DNA of 64,000 nucleotides from Rhodobacteraceae bacterium 63075 (GTDB taxonomy: Bacteria; Pseudomonadota; Alphaproteobacteria; Rhodobacterales; Rhodobacteraceae). Under the pieces are notes generated by a model. That model saw only the letters and a list, made by a program, of their open reading frames with translations, was not told where the DNA came from and ran no database searches. The stretch covers positions 1-64,000 of the forward strand of contig QVMW01000005.1 of assembly GCA_003417655.1 (NCBI GenBank), read 5' to 3'. Shown here in pieces: positions 37,287 through 48,057 of this stretch (the stretch's first letter is position 1; each line of letters begins with the position of its first letter). The position numbers were made by a program, and so were the translations under genes.

Positions 37287-38801
37287 ATGAATGAAGTGAT
37301 TGTCAAGGACGGCGTCGAGGAGGAAACCGTCGAGGCCGTGCGCTCGCTGGGCGAGAAATACAAGTATGGCTGGGAAACCGAGATCGAGATGGAGTATGCC
37401 CCCAAGGGGCTGACGCCGGACATCGTGCGCCTCATCTCCGAAAAGAACGAGGAGCCCCAGTGGATGACCGACTGGCGCCTGGCGGCCTATGAGCGCTGGC
37501 TCCAGAAGGAGGAACCGACCTGGGCGATGGTCGATTATCCGGAAATCGACTTCCAGGACCAGTATTACTATGCGCGCCCCAAGAGCATGGAAGAAAAGCC
37601 CAAGAGCCTCGACGAGGTCGACCCAAAGCTGCTGGCCACCTACGAAAAGCTCGGCATTCCGCTCAAGGAGCAGATGATCCTGGCCGGTGTTGAGGGGGCA
37701 GATGAGGCGCCTGCAGAGGGCCGCAAGGTTGCCGTGGACGCCGTGTTCGATTCGGTCTCGGTGGGCACGACCTTCCAGAAGGAACTCAGGGAGGCGGGCG
37801 TCATCTTCTGCTCGATCTCCGAGGCGATCCGCGAGCATCCCGAGCTGGTGAAGAAATATCTCGGCTCCGTCGTGCCCGTCTCGGACAATTTCTATGCCAC
37901 GCTGAACTCGGCGGTCTTTTCGGACGGCTCGTTCGTCTATGTCCCGCCGGGGGTGCGCTGCCCGATGGAGCTGAGCACCTATTTCCGCATCAACGCGGAG
38001 AACACGGGCCAGTTCGAGCGCACGCTGATCATCGCCGACAAGGGCTCCTATGTGAGCTATCTCGAAGGTTGCACCGCCCCGCAGCGCGACACCGCGCAGC
38101 TTCACGCGGCGGTTGTCGAGATCGTCGCGCTGGAAGACGCGGAGGTGAAATATTCCACCGTTCAGAACTGGTTCCCCGGCGACGAAGAGGGCAATGGCGG
38201 CATCTACAACTTCGTCACCAAGCGTGCCGATTGCCGCGGCGACCGCTCGAAAGTGATGTGGACGCAGGTCGAGACAGGCTCGGCCGTGACCTGGAAATAT
38301 CCCAGCTGCATCCTGCGCGGGGATGACAGCCAGGGCGAGTTCTACTCGATCGCCATCACCAACAACCACCAGCAGGCCGATACCGGCACGAAGATGATCC
38401 ATCTTGGAAAGAACACCAAGTCGCGCATCGTCTCGAAGGGGATCAGCGCGGGCGTTGCGCAGAATACCTATCGCGGCCTCGTCTCGATGCACCCCAAGGC
38501 GCAGAACGCGCGCAATTTCACCCAGTGCGACAGCCTGCTCATCGGCGACAAATGCGGGGCGCATACCGTGCCTTACATCGAGGTGAAGAACAATTCATCC
38601 CGCGTCGAGCACGAGGCGACGACATCGAAGGTGGATGACGACCAGATGTTCTATTGCCGCCAGCGCGGCATGGACGAGGAAGAGGCCGTCGCGCTCATCG
38701 TCAACGGCTTCGCCCGCGACGTGCTTCAGGCGCTGCCGATGGAATTTGCCATGGAAGCGCAGCAGCTCGTCGCGATCTCGCTGGAAGGGTCTGTCGGGTG
38801 A
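37287..38801 (+). CDS. sufB: Fe-S assembly scaffold SufB
   Basis: A 504-residue SufB, the scaffold of the SufBC2D complex on which Fe-S clusters are built under iron or oxidative stress. Diagnostic blocks are '[19 protein letters not shown]', '[66 protein letters not shown]' and the beta-helix core. A GAAAGGA ribosome site precedes the ATG. Its partners sufC and sufD lie 2.2 kb downstream, separated by four genes of unrelated families. Confidence 0.97.
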   Translation: MNEVIVKDGVEEETVEAVRSLGEKYKYGWETEIEMEYAPKGLTPDIVRLISEKNEEPQWMTDWRLAAYERWLQKEEPTWAMVDYPEIDFQDQYYYARPKSMEEKPKSLDEVDPKLLATYEKLGIPLKEQMILAGVEGADEAPAEGRKVAVDAVFDSVSVGTTFQKELREAGVIFCSISEAIREHPELVKKYLGSVVPVSDNFYATLNSAVFSDGSFVYVPPGVRCPMELSTYFRINAENTGQFERTLIIADKGSYVSYLEGCTAPQRDTAQLHAAVVEIVALEDAEVKYSTVQNWFPGDEEGNGGIYNFVTKRADCRGDRSKVMWTQVETGSAVTWKYPSCILRGDDSQGEFYSIAITNNHQQADTGTKMIHLGKNTKSRIVSKGISAGVAQNTYRGLVSMHPKAQNARNFTQCDSLLIGDKCGAHTVPYIEVKNNSSRVEHEATTSKVDDDQMFYCRQRGMDEEEAVALIVNGFARDVLQALPMEFAMEAQQLVAISLEGSVG

Positions 38802-38902
38802 CACGGCGCATCGCGCATATCGCTGAAGGATGGGGACGAAACATGCGCGAAATTGTGCGCCTTTCGCCCTATTCCCGCCATGCTTGTGAATCATTGGTTA
38901 AC

Positions 38903-38923
38903 CCATGCAAATCCGGTGCATGG
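38903..38923. promoter_or_regulatory. Inverted repeat overlapping a ribosome binding site
   Basis: CCATGCA-N7-TGCATGG (38903-38923) is a perfect 7-bp inverted repeat whose right arm overlaps the GGAGG that serves the gene at 38934. GGTTAACC lies immediately to its left and a GAATC (CcrM-type GANTC) at about 38888. It could be an operator or an RNA hairpin that hides the ribosome site. Confidence 0.4.
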
Positions 38924-38933
38924 AGGCTGGCCG

Positions 38934-39503
38934 ATGATCAACAAGCAGGGACTGGATACGTTCGACGCACGATTGAAGCGCATCTCCAAGAGCGAGGGCG
39001 CGGGCAAGCAGCTTCTGGCCGGAGAGGGCGAAGTGACCAAGACGCGCGTCAGCGAGGCCGATATTCGCAAGGCGCGCAACCAGATTGCGAGAAAGCAGAG
39101 CTCGGGCAGTCTCATCCTGTCTGTGCCGAAATGGGCGATCGCCTTCATGCTGGGCGGCGTCGCGATGCTCCTGGGCCGTCTATTGGGCTTTCATGTGCTC
39201 GCCGGCTATCTTGCCGGCGGCGACATGACGATGATCATCCTGCAGCACGCGGGCGAGATGGCGGTTGCTATCGTCGTGCTGGTGACGGTCGCGACATTCG
39301 CGGGCTTGCGCGGGGCCATGACCAAGACGGCCATGACGGCGGGTCTGGCGCTCATGCTGGTGGGGGAGGCGGACGTGGCGCGGCACGCGCCGGGCGCCTG
39401 GGAGGCGATGTTCTCGGCAGACTATGCCGCCTCCGTCATGCAGCCCTCGATGGGCGCGCGTGCCAATATCCAGACCATCGCTGCTGCGCTTCAGAATATC
39501 TGA
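38934..39503 (+). CDS. Membrane protein of unknown function within the suf locus
   Basis: A 189-residue protein. Residues 1-70 are soluble and charged (MINKQGLDTFDARLKRISKSEGAGKQLLAGEGEVTKTRVSEADIRKARNQIARKQ), followed by three hydrophobic segments (about 75-95, 105-128 and 135-150) and a short tail. Start chosen at 38934 because GGAGG lies 7 bp upstream and family-like sequence starts there. No known family recognised. It sits between sufB and ybjQ; Fe-S involvement is suggested only by location. Confidence 0.65.
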   Translation: MINKQGLDTFDARLKRISKSEGAGKQLLAGEGEVTKTRVSEADIRKARNQIARKQSSGSLILSVPKWAIAFMLGGVAMLLGRLLGFHVLAGYLAGGDMTMIILQHAGEMAVAIVVLVTVATFAGLRGAMTKTAMTAGLALMLVGEADVARHAPGAWEAMFSADYAASVMQPSMGARANIQTIAAALQNI

Positions 39504-39529
39504 GCTTCACCTTTCAATCCATTGATTTC

Positions 39530-39561
39530 AAAGCGCTTCCTTTGCTTGAAGGGGGCGCTTT
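39530..39561. terminator. Long hairpin between two suf-locus genes
   Basis: AAAGCGCTTCCTT, loop TGCTTG, AAGGGGGCGCTTT: a 13-bp stem with two G-T pairs, flanked by A- and T-containing ends but with no long T-run. It lies 27 bp after the stop of the membrane-protein gene and may cause partial termination or mRNA processing within the locus. Confidence 0.45.
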
Positions 39562-39612
39562 AAAGCTGTTTGACCAACGGCGCGATGCGCCGGTAAGCGC
39601 AAGGAGCATGGC

Positions 39613-39927
39613 ATGATCATCACCACGACACCCACCATCGAAGGCAAGAGGATCATCGACTACAAGGGGATCGTCGTCGGCGAGGCGATCATGGGCGCGA
39701 ATGTGGTGCGCGATGTCTTCGCCTCGATCACCGATATCGTCGGCGGGCGCTCCGGCGCTTATGAAAGCAAGCTCGAAGACGCGCGCGCAACAGCGCTCAG
39801 CGAGCTGGAAGCGCGGGCGGTGGCGCAGGGCGGCAATGCCGTCGTGGGTGTTGATCTCGACTACGAAGTGGTCGGCCAGTCCATGCTGATGGTCTCGGCC
39901 TCCGGAACGGCTGTTGTTGTAGAGTAG
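39613..39927 (+). CDS. YbjQ/UPF0145-family protein
   Basis: A 104-residue protein ([58 protein letters not shown]...[28 protein letters not shown]) with all the conserved blocks of the YbjQ family, thought to form pentameric rings and sometimes described as heavy-metal-binding. No metal-binding cysteines are present. AAGGAG precedes the ATG. Located within the suf locus; any metal link is inference. Confidence 0.85.
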   Translation: MIITTTPTIEGKRIIDYKGIVVGEAIMGANVVRDVFASITDIVGGRSGAYESKLEDARATALSELEARAVAQGGNAVVGVDLDYEVVGQSMLMVSASGTAVVVE

Positions 39928-39936
39928 GGCGCGGGC

Positions 39937-40143
39937 ATGGAATTTCTGGAGAAGAACAAGGTTCTGATCGTGCAGATCGTGGCAGGCATCGTCGCGGCGC
40001 TCGTGCTCGATTGGCTCGATCTGCCGGCCTGGCTCATCGGCGCGGCGGTGGCGGCCATCGTGGCGCTCTGGACGCGGCAGCTTGTCGAGACATATGACCG
40101 CCATATCGCCCCGCGCATCAATGATGCGCGCAGGAAGGACTGA
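39937..40143 (+). CDS. Small membrane protein
   Basis: A 68-residue protein with two hydrophobic stretches that probably form one or two transmembrane helices (about 9-28 and 31-46), then a basic C-terminal tail (RQLVETYDRHIAPRINDARRKD). It lies 9 bp after the YbjQ gene and 3 bp before the pyruvyl-transferase-family gene, clearly in the same transcription unit. No family recognised. Confidence 0.6.
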   Translation: MEFLEKNKVLIVQIVAGIVAALVLDWLDLPAWLIGAAVAAIVALWTRQLVETYDRHIAPRINDARRKD

Positions 40144-40146
40144 CGC

Positions 40147-40944
40147 ATGAGCGACGCTCCCCTCAAGCTTTACTGGTGGAATGCCAAGCCGAATTTCGGC
40201 GATGAGCTGTCGCGCCTCGTCACCGCCCATGCGGCGGGCCGCGCGGTCGTGCACGCGCCGCCCAAGCAGGCGGAGATTTTCGCGCTTGGTTCGATCATGC
40301 AGTTCGTCCGCCGCACCTTTCGCGGTGGCGGCTTCGGCGTGGAGCGGCCGGTGATCTGGGGAACCGGGATGATGAAGGCCATCGGGCCGGATTTCGTCGA
40401 GGCGGTCGAGATCGCCGTGTTGCGCGGGCCGATCACGGCCTCGCTGCTCGGGGTGCAGACCGAGAAATTCGGCGATCCGGGGCTGCTGACGGCGGAGGCT
40501 ATCGGCGAGACACCGGAGCGCGAGGACAGGATCGGGCTGATCCTGCATCACGCGCAGCTGGGCGATCCCCGCGTGAAAGACGCGCTCGACCGAGAGCCGC
40601 GCCTGCATTACATCGACGTGCAGGGGGCCGCGGAGGATGTCTGTCGCGAGATCGCCACCTGTGCGCATGTCATTTCATCGAGCCTGCACGGGCTCATCGT
40701 GGCCGACAGTTTCGGGATACCGAATACATGGCTCGACCCGATGGACCATGGGCGGATGAAATATTACGACTACGCCGCTTCTGTCGGGCGCGCATTGCCC
40801 CTGCCGCTGCGGCATGACGAGATCGTGGACGCTTTGCCGGGGCTGCCGGGGGGCGATCTGCCCTACGCAGACGGCATCGCCCGCGCGAAAGAAACACTGA
40901 TGACGGAATTTCCGGCCCGGCTCCGGGGCGGATCACAAGGATAA
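40147..40944 (+). CDS. Polysaccharide pyruvyl transferase family protein
   Basis: A 265-residue protein with the family's N-terminal 'LYWWNAKPNFGDELSRLVT' and C-terminal 'ATCAHVISSSLHGLIVADSFGIPNTWLD' signatures (the S.HG motif), which resemble a GT-B-like fold. Known members add pyruvyl ketals to surface polysaccharides, or (CsaB) to cell-wall polymers. No other exopolysaccharide gene is near; instead it is embedded between sufB and sufC and ends 15 bp before sufC. Substrate unknown. Confidence 0.82.
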   Translation: MSDAPLKLYWWNAKPNFGDELSRLVTAHAAGRAVVHAPPKQAEIFALGSIMQFVRRTFRGGGFGVERPVIWGTGMMKAIGPDFVEAVEIAVLRGPITASLLGVQTEKFGDPGLLTAEAIGETPEREDRIGLILHHAQLGDPRVKDALDREPRLHYIDVQGAAEDVCREIATCAHVISSSLHGLIVADSFGIPNTWLDPMDHGRMKYYDYAASVGRALPLPLRHDEIVDALPGLPGGDLPYADGIARAKETLMTEFPARLRGGSQG

Positions 40945-40959
40945 AGGAAAGGCGCGAAC

Positions 40960-41715
40960 ATGTTGGAAATCAAAGGACTGGAAGTCAAACTTGAAGAAGA
41001 GGACAAGCAGATCCTCAAGGGCGTGGACCTGAGTGTCGAAGCGGGCAAGGTCCATGCGATCATGGGGCCCAACGGCTCAGGCAAATCGACGCTCTCCTAC
41101 GTGCTGTCGGGCAAGGACGGCTATGAAGTCACCGCCGGCAGCGCCGAGCTCGAAGGCGCGGATCTTCTTGACATGGAACCCGAGGAGCGCGCTGCGGCGG
41201 GGCTGTTCCTCGCGTTCCAATACCCTGTGGAAATCCCCGGTGTCGGCAACATGACCTTCCTGCGCACCGCCGTGAACGCTCAGCGCAAGGCGCGCGGGCA
41301 GGAGGAGCTTTCGGCCACGGAATTCCTCAAGGATATCCGCGCCAAGGCGAAAGACCTCAAGATCGACGCGGAGATGCTCAAGCGCCCCGTGAACGTGGGC
41401 TTCTCGGGCGGTGAGAAGAAGCGCAACGAGATCCTCCAGATGGCCATGCTGGAGCCGAAGATGTGCATCCTCGACGAGACCGACTCCGGCCTCGACGTGG
41501 ATGCGATGAAGCTGGTGGCCGATGGCGTCAACGCGCTGCGCGAGGCAGGGCGCGGTTTCCTTGTCATCACCCACTACCAGCGCCTGCTGGATCACATCAA
41601 GCCGGACGTCGTGCATATCATGTCCGACGGGCGCATCGTGAAGACGGGCGGGCCGGAGCTGGCGCTCGAAGTTGAAAACAACGGCTATGCCGACATCGTT
41701 TCCGAGGTGGCGTGA
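40960..41715 (+). CDS. sufC: SufC ATPase
   Basis: A 251-residue ABC-type ATPase of the SufBC2D scaffold; its ATP hydrolysis drives the conformational change needed for cluster assembly. Walker A is 'MGPNGSGKSTL', the signature is 'VNVGFSGGEKKRNEILQMA', and Walker B is 'MCILDETDSGLDVDAM', with the D...E..DSGLD form typical of SufC. The stop overlaps sufD (ATGA). GGAAAGG precedes the ATG. Confidence 0.97.
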   Translation: MLEIKGLEVKLEEEDKQILKGVDLSVEAGKVHAIMGPNGSGKSTLSYVLSGKDGYEVTAGSAELEGADLLDMEPEERAAAGLFLAFQYPVEIPGVGNMTFLRTAVNAQRKARGQEELSATEFLKDIRAKAKDLKIDAEMLKRPVNVGFSGGEKKRNEILQMAMLEPKMCILDETDSGLDVDAMKLVADGVNALREAGRGFLVITHYQRLLDHIKPDVVHIMSDGRIVKTGGPELALEVENNGYADIVSEVA

Positions 41716-43004
41716 TGAATGCACTGAGGCAAGCAAAGCAGGAGGCGGCGGCCTCGCTTCTGGACGGAGCGACGCTGCCCGAGGCCGGCGGCTGGAGCCG
41801 CGCGGCGCGCGAGGACGCTCTGGCGCGGCTCAGAGCCATGGGCCTGCCATCGAAGCGCGACGAATACTGGAAGTTCACCGACCCCGGCACGCTGACGGCG
41901 CGCGAGGCCCCGAAGGCGGTCACCTTCGATCATGGCGAGCCGCCCGTCTTCGACGCGATCGACCGGCTGAAAATCGTCTTCGTTGATGGTGTCTTCGATG
42001 CCGAAGCCTCGGACGACCTGAGCCTCGAAGGCATCGAGATCGCCCGGCTGGCCGAGACCGGCAGCGCTGATATCCACTGGGCCGGTGACGTTTATGGCCG
42101 GCTCGAAGCGCGCGGCCAGTCCCCGGTCGAGCGGCCCCTCGCGGCGCTCAACACGGCGCTGGCCCATGACGGCGTTCTGATCCGTGTCAGCAAGACGCCC
42201 TCGCGGCCGGTGAGCCTCATTTACCATCACAAGGACGACAGCTCGGATGCGATGCTGCACCACGTGGTCAAGCTCGAGAAGGGCGCCTCCTTCACGTTGC
42301 TGGAGAACGGCCCGGCGGCGGCGCGGTTCAACAAGTGCCTCGAAGTGGATGTCGCCGACGGCGCGGCCTTCCATCACGTGCGCGCGCAAGGACGTGACCA
42401 CGAGCGGCGCGCGATAACGCATATGTTTGCCCGGCTGGGAGAGGAAAGCACCTTCAAGAGCTTCACGCTCACGGTGAACGGCAAGCTCACGCGCAACGAA
42501 TGCATCATTGAGCTGACGGGCGATAACGCGGTCGCCCATGTGGCGGGTGCGGCGCTTGGCGATGGCGATTTCGTCCATGACGACACGGTATTCATCACCC
42601 ACGACGCCGAGGATTGCGAGAGCCGCCAGGTGTTCAAGAAGGTGCTGCGCAACGGCGCGACGGGCGTTTTCCAGGGCAAGATCCTCGTTCAGCCCGACGC
42701 CCAGCGCACCGATGGCTACCAGAAGTCCCAATCGCTGCTGCTCGATGGTGACAGCCAGTTCCTGGCCAAGCCCGAGCTGGAAATCTATGCCGATGACGTG
42801 GCCTGCAGCCACGGCTCGACATCGGGGGCGATCGACGAGGAGGCGCTGTTCTACCTGCGTGCCCGCGGGATTCCCGAGGGTACGGCCACCGACTTCCTGA
42901 CGCTGGCCTTCCTGGCCGAGGCCGTCGAGGAGATCGAGGACGAAACACTCGCCGAAGAGATCCGCGGGCGCCTTGAAGGCTGGCTCGCCCGGCGCAGGGG
43001 CTGA
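41712..43004 (+). CDS. sufD: SufD scaffold subunit
   Basis: A 430-residue SufD, paralogue and partner of SufB in the SufBC2D complex. Features are the N-terminal helical region ('LPSKRDEYWKFTDPGTL'), the beta-helix core and the conserved C-terminal 'DGYQKSQSLLLDGDSQFLAKPELEIYADDVACSHGSTSGAIDEEALFYLRARGIPEGTATDFLTLAFLAE', with the His of 'CSHG' that helps hold the cluster. Translationally coupled to sufC. Confidence 0.96.
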   Translation: MMNALRQAKQEAAASLLDGATLPEAGGWSRAAREDALARLRAMGLPSKRDEYWKFTDPGTLTAREAPKAVTFDHGEPPVFDAIDRLKIVFVDGVFDAEASDDLSLEGIEIARLAETGSADIHWAGDVYGRLEARGQSPVERPLAALNTALAHDGVLIRVSKTPSRPVSLIYHHKDDSSDAMLHHVVKLEKGASFTLLENGPAAARFNKCLEVDVADGAAFHHVRAQGRDHERRAITHMFARLGEESTFKSFTLTVNGKLTRNECIIELTGDNAVAHVAGAALGDGDFVHDDTVFITHDAEDCESRQVFKKVLRNGATGVFQGKILVQPDAQRTDGYQKSQSLLLDGDSQFLAKPELEIYADDVACSHGSTSGAIDEEALFYLRARGIPEGTATDFLTLAFLAEAVEEIEDETLAEEIRGRLEGWLARRRG

Positions 43005-43009
43005 GGCAC

Positions 43010-43507
43010 ATGTCTCTCACGCGTGACATCGCGGCCACTTACAGGGGGCCGGCGCGGGTGATGCGCCGGCTTCTCGCCGCCGGGCCGCGCGAAAGCAGCG
43101 CGCTGGCGATCCTCATGGGGGCCTGCGTCATCTTCTTCGTGTCGAGCTGGCCGAGGCTGGCCCGCGAGGCATATATTAACGAAGAGGACCTCAACGCGCT
43201 GCTGGGGGGCGCGCTCATGGCGTGGCTCTTCATCATGCCGCTCGTGCTCTATCTGTTGGGGTTCATCGTCTTTGGCGTCCTGCGGGCCATAAGCGCGCGT
43301 GCCGATGCGCAAGTCGTGCGGCTTGCGCTCTTCTGGGCGCTGCTGGCTTCCTCGCCGCTCGTGCTGCTCTGGGGGCTCGTCGCGGGCTTCATCGGCCCCG
43401 GGATCGAACGTGACCTTGTCGGCGCGATCTGGTTTATCTGCTTTCTGTGGTTCTGGCTGAGCGGAACTGCGGAGACTTTGCGCGAAAGGGCGGCCAATGG
43501 ACTATAA
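43010..43507 (+). CDS. Yip1-type membrane protein (first of two)
   Basis: A 165-residue protein with a short soluble N-terminus and four hydrophobic segments (about 30-48, 62-88, 101-125 and 133-152). Pattern and genomic position fit the Yip1-like membrane proteins often found between sufD and sufS in Rhodobacterales. It starts 5 bp after sufD and overlaps the next gene by 11 bp. Function unknown; coupling suggests the two proteins act together. Confidence 0.65.
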   Translation: MSLTRDIAATYRGPARVMRRLLAAGPRESSALAILMGACVIFFVSSWPRLAREAYINEEDLNALLGGALMAWLFIMPLVLYLLGFIVFGVLRAISARADAQVVRLALFWALLASSPLVLLWGLVAGFIGPGIERDLVGAIWFICFLWFWLSGTAETLRERAANGL

Positions 43508-44115
43508 GGCGCTATTTCTCGAGACGATGATGCAGCCCATGCAGGCCGCGCAAAAGATCATCGGGCTGGGCGTGAAACGCGAGGTGCTCTGGACGGCGCT
43601 CGTGCTGGTCGCGCTCTTGAACGCGATCCAGTTCTCGCTGAGCTTCCAGCTGAGCGAGGTTGCGGTTCCGGCAGAGCTTCCGGCGGAGGAACAGGCGCTC
43701 TTTCAGTTCTTCATGAGCATGGCCGAGCGGCCCATCATCTTCACCATGTTGCTGGCCAGCTCGCTGGTCATCTCCGTCTTCGTCCTGTCCTGGGTGGGCC
43801 GGATGCTGGGCGGGTCGGGCGAGCTGCCCGAGGTTCTGGCCGTCGTGACATGGTGGCAGATCATAGGCTTTGCCATCGGGCTGGTGCTCTGGGTTCTGGG
43901 GTTCATCCTGCTCCCGCTCGCCGGGCTGCTCAGCTTCATCACCAATATCTGGCTGCTCTATGCCGTCTCGGGCCTGCTGGCCGGGGCGCATCGCTTCCGC
44001 TCTCCGCTGGGCGGGCTGGGAACAATCATGCTTTCCCTGCTGCTCTTTGCGATCGGATTGACCTTCGCGCTCGTAATACTCGGGATAGGCGCAGGCGCAG
44101 GCGCAGGAGGCACGA

Positions 44116-44123
<8 letters not shown>
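43497..44123 (+). CDS. Yip1-domain membrane protein (second of two)
   Basis: A 208-residue protein with five hydrophobic segments and the Yip1-like 'VLAVVTWWQIIGFAIGLVLWVLGFILLPLAGLLSFITNIWLLYAVSGLLAGAH' core. The C-terminus ends in a glycine-alanine run encoded by a triple GCAGGC microrepeat (about 44090-44108), a possible slippage site. It overlaps both the preceding membrane-protein gene (11 bp) and sufS (8 bp), so it is tightly embedded in the suf operon. Role unknown. Confidence 0.7.
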
Positions 44124-45336
<1,213 letters not shown>

Positions 45337-45344
45337 ATTCACGA

Positions 45345-45371
45345 TTGCGAGGCCGCGCCGAGGCCTATATA
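45345..45371 (+). promoter_or_regulatory. Candidate tRNA-Arg promoter
   Basis: TTGCGA (45345-45350), a 15-bp spacer and TATATA (45366-45371) lie 11 bp before the tRNA. The spacing is short but the -10 is strong against the GC-rich background. Confidence 0.4.
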
Positions 45372-45382
45372 GAAGCGCACAG

Positions 45383-45459
45383 GCACCCATAGCTCAGCTG
45401 GATAGAGCGCTGCCCTCCGAAGGCAGAGGCCAAAGGTTCGAATCCTTTTGGGTGCGCCA
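45383..45459 (+). tRNA. tRNA-Arg(CCG)
   Basis: Begins GCACCCATAGCTCAGCTGG. The acceptor stem pairs GCACCCA with TGGGTGC. The anticodon arm is CTGCC-CTCCGAA-GGCAG (anticodon CCG, reading CGG), the T-arm contains GGTTCGAATCC, and the 3' CCA is encoded at 45457-45459. Seventy-seven nucleotides, all canonical parts present. It lies between sufS and the convergent permease gene. Confidence 0.95.
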
Positions 45460-45500
45460 CTTCTCCCAGCTGCTCTGCCGTTATTCGCGCGGTTTGACAC

Positions 45501-46730
45501 TCACAACAATGAGACCGTGAAAAGCCCGGCGCTGGTCAGCGCCCCGAGCAGCGGGATGAAGAGCGGGACGGAGAACACGGCAGGCGGCTCGGAGGCGCGC
45601 AGCTTGATCGCCGCGAGGGCGAGATTGACGAAGATGAAGACGGCGAGCACGATCTGCGAGGTGTAGCTGGCCAGCTCGGCGATGGGCACGAGCTGCGTGA
45701 GCAGCAGGATCATCGCCACGACAAGCCAGGTCGACAGGGTGGGCGTGCGCGTGCGCGGCGAGATCTGCGCCAGCGCGGCGGGGAGCTGGCCCCGGTCGGC
45801 CATGCCGTAGATCACGCGGGACGCCATGATGATCTGGATCAGCACGCCGTTGATCGTGGCGACGACCGCGACGGCGGCGAAGAGGGCCGAAAGCCAGGTG
45901 GGAGCCCCTTCGAAGACGAGCGCGAGCGGGGCAGGAGAGCCTGCAAGCGTCTCGAGCGGGACGGCGATGAGCACCGCGGCGACGACGGCAACATAGACAA
46001 GCGTCGTGACCACGAGCGTCACGCCAATGGCGCGGGGCAGAACATGGACAGGGTCGCGGGCTTCTTCGGCGATATTGACGATATCCTCGAAGCCGACGAA
46101 GGCGAAGAAGGCCAGCACCGTGGCGGCCCCGATCCCGGCCCAATGCGTGCCTTGCAGCGGCGGGATCATCTCGGCGGCGGAAATGCCCTGCGGCTCGGCC
46201 ACGAGCAGCGCCCAGAGCACGACGCCGAAAAGCCCTGCCAGTTCGATCACGGTGATGACAGCGGCGGCGGTCACCGACTGGGTGATCCCCCACCAGGCCA
46301 GCGCGCCCATGGCAAGCACGGTGAAGGCTGCCAGCGGGGAGACATCGAGGCCGGTGAGCCCCGACAGGTAGCCGCCCGCGCCGATGGCCACCGCCGAGGC
46401 CGAAACGATGCCCGAGAGCGTCACGGCCAGCCCCGTGATCTGTCCGAGCCACTCGCGCCTGAGCCCCGCCGCGACGAAAGCCGCCGCCCCCGCGCTGACG
46501 GGCAGGCGGGTGGAAAGCTCCGCGTAGGAGAAGGCCGTGAAACCAACGACGAGCGCCGCCAGCAGGAAGGACAGGGGCGCGAAGGGGCCGGCGAGCGCGA
46601 CTGTCTCGCCGACGAGAACGTAGATGCCCGCCCCGACCGTGACGCCGAGCCCGTAGAGCGCCACGAGCGGGAGGGTGAGGCTGCGTTTGAGCGTTGGCTT
46701 GTCGCCGCCGGGCTGCGCACCGTGGCTCAT
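45501..46730 (-). CDS. APC-family amino-acid permease of the murD2-murL operon
   Basis: A 409-residue inner-membrane transporter with about 11-12 hydrophobic segments. The APC signature is '[29 protein letters not shown]', with the unwound helix-1 'GAGIY', and '[28 protein letters not shown]' for helix 6. Start chosen at 46730 ([17 protein letters not shown]), preceded on the minus strand by GGAGGGGTGA and just 4 bp after the murD2 stop, so it is the last gene of the cyclase-murL-murD2 operon. The substrate is unknown; glutamate (L or D) or 5-oxoproline are suggested only by the operon. Confidence 0.85.
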   Translation of the reverse strand: MSHGAQPGGDKPTLKRSLTLPLVALYGLGVTVGAGIYVLVGETVALAGPFAPLSFLLAALVVGFTAFSYAELSTRLPVSAGAAAFVAAGLRREWLGQITGLAVTLSGIVSASAVAIGAGGYLSGLTGLDVSPLAAFTVLAMGALAWWGITQSVTAAAVITVIELAGLFGVVLWALLVAEPQGISAAEMIPPLQGTHWAGIGAATVLAFFAFVGFEDIVNIAEEARDPVHVLPRAIGVTLVVTTLVYVAVVAAVLIAVPLETLAGSPAPLALVFEGAPTWLSALFAAVAVVATINGVLIQIIMASRVIYGMADRGQLPAALAQISPRTRTPTLSTWLVVAMILLLTQLVPIAELASYTSQIVLAVFIFVNLALAAIKLRASEPPAVFSVPLFIPLLGALTSAGLFTVSLL

Positions 46731-46734
46731 CTCG

Positions 46735-48057
46735 TCACCCCTCCGCCTGCGCTTGCGCCAGCTCGGCAAAGCGCGCGCCGCGCGCCTCGAAGTTCGTGAA
46801 CTGGTCGTAGCTCGCCGCGGCGGGCGAGAGCAGCACGACATCGCCGGGCTGCGCGTCGAGCGCTTCCATGGCGCGTTCCAGCGTGCGGGCGTGATGAACA
46901 TGGGGCAGAGCGCCGAGCGTCTCGCTCAGCCGGGCGCCGACCTCGCCGACAAGATAGACCGCCGCGATATTGTCATCCCCGAGCCGCGCTGTGAGCGCCG
47001 AATAATCCACGCCGCGATCGGAGCCGCCGAGGATGAGATGCAGCCGATCGCCTGAAAACCTGTCGATAGCGGCGAGCGCCGTTTCGGGCGTTGTCGAGAT
47101 CGAGTCGTTGACGAAACGCACGGGGCCGGGCAGATCGAGCAACTGCTGACGGTGTTCGAGCGGCTTGCAGGTGGCAAGGCCTGCCGTGGCCTCCGCCCAG
47201 CTCAGGCCGAGATGCAGCGCGGCCGTCAGCACGGCGCAGGCGTTCTGCATCATGTGCGGCCCGAAGAGCGCGATGAGATCTCTGGCGTCGAAGCTCTCAG
47301 TGCCGTGGGCAATGCGCGTGTCTTCCATATGCACGCCGCCAGGCGTGCAGAACCAGTCAGTCTCTCCGGTGAGCCTGCCCTCGAGCCGCGCGCGCAGATC
47401 GCCATGCACGGCGCACCATTCCACCGCGTCATTGGTCACGAGGCGCAGCTTGTCTCGATGGTAGGTCTCGAGGCCGCCATGCCAGTCGAGATGATCGGAG
47501 AAGAGGTTGAGAAGGATGGCGTGACGGGGGAAGGCCATCAGGTCGGCGATCTGGTAGCTCGACAGCTCGATCACGTAGAGCGTCTCGTCATCGGCTTCGG
47601 GAAGCACCTCGATCAGCGGCTTGCCGATATTGCCCACAAGCGCCGCCTTGCGCCCCGCGCTTTGCAGAACGTGGTGCAGCATGGTCGATGTGGTGCTCTT
47701 GCCCTTGGTGCCGGTGATCCCGATGCAACGGCTTCGCTCCAGATGCGTCATCGCAAGGCCCGTGGCCGTTGTCACGATGCGCCCCGGCTTGCCGGGCCGG
47801 ACGAACTCCTCGCGGTAGATGGACACGCCCGGCGAGCGGATCACCAGCTCGGCCTCGGCGATCTCCGCGCGAAGCTCGGGCTCCGCGACCTCTTCAAGCG
47901 CGAAGCCGAGCGCCCGCAGCGCCGGATCGACGGGCGCGCCGGCATCGTCGAAGAGAAGGCAGGTGCCCTGCCAGCCGATGCGCCCCAGAAAGCGCAGGAA
48001 GGCGGTGTTCTCGCGCCCGAGGCCCCAGAGGAGAATGCGGCTCGGCAGCTCATCCAT
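46735..48057 (-). CDS. murD2: UDP-MurNAc-L-Ala--L-glutamate ligase MurD2
   Basis: A 440-residue Mur ligase. The N-terminal UDP-binding domain begins 'ILLWGLGRENTAFLRFL'; the central ATPase has P-loop 'GITGTKGKSTT' (113-123), 'VIELSSYQIADL' and 'NLFSDHLDWHGGLETYHRDKLRL'; the C-terminal domain includes 'HRQQLLDLPGPVRFVNDSISTTPETALAAI'. It resembles MurD but is paired with murL, as in the Xanthomonas system where MurD2 adds L-Glu rather than D-Glu to UDP-MurNAc-L-Ala. The L-Glu specificity is inferred from this pairing. It overlaps murL by 8 bp. Confidence 0.88.
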   Translation of the reverse strand: MDELPSRILLWGLGRENTAFLRFLGRIGWQGTCLLFDDAGAPVDPALRALGFALEEVAEPELRAEIAEAELVIRSPGVSIYREEFVRPGKPGRIVTTATGLAMTHLERSRCIGITGTKGKSTTSTMLHHVLQSAGRKAALVGNIGKPLIEVLPEADDETLYVIELSSYQIADLMAFPRHAILLNLFSDHLDWHGGLETYHRDKLRLVTNDAVEWCAVHGDLRARLEGRLTGETDWFCTPGGVHMEDTRIAHGTESFDARDLIALFGPHMMQNACAVLTAALHLGLSWAEATAGLATCKPLEHRQQLLDLPGPVRFVNDSISTTPETALAAIDRFSGDRLHLILGGSDRGVDYSALTARLGDDNIAAVYLVGEVGARLSETLGALPHVHHARTLERAMEALDAQPGDVVLLSPAAASYDQFTNFEARGARFAELAQAQAEG

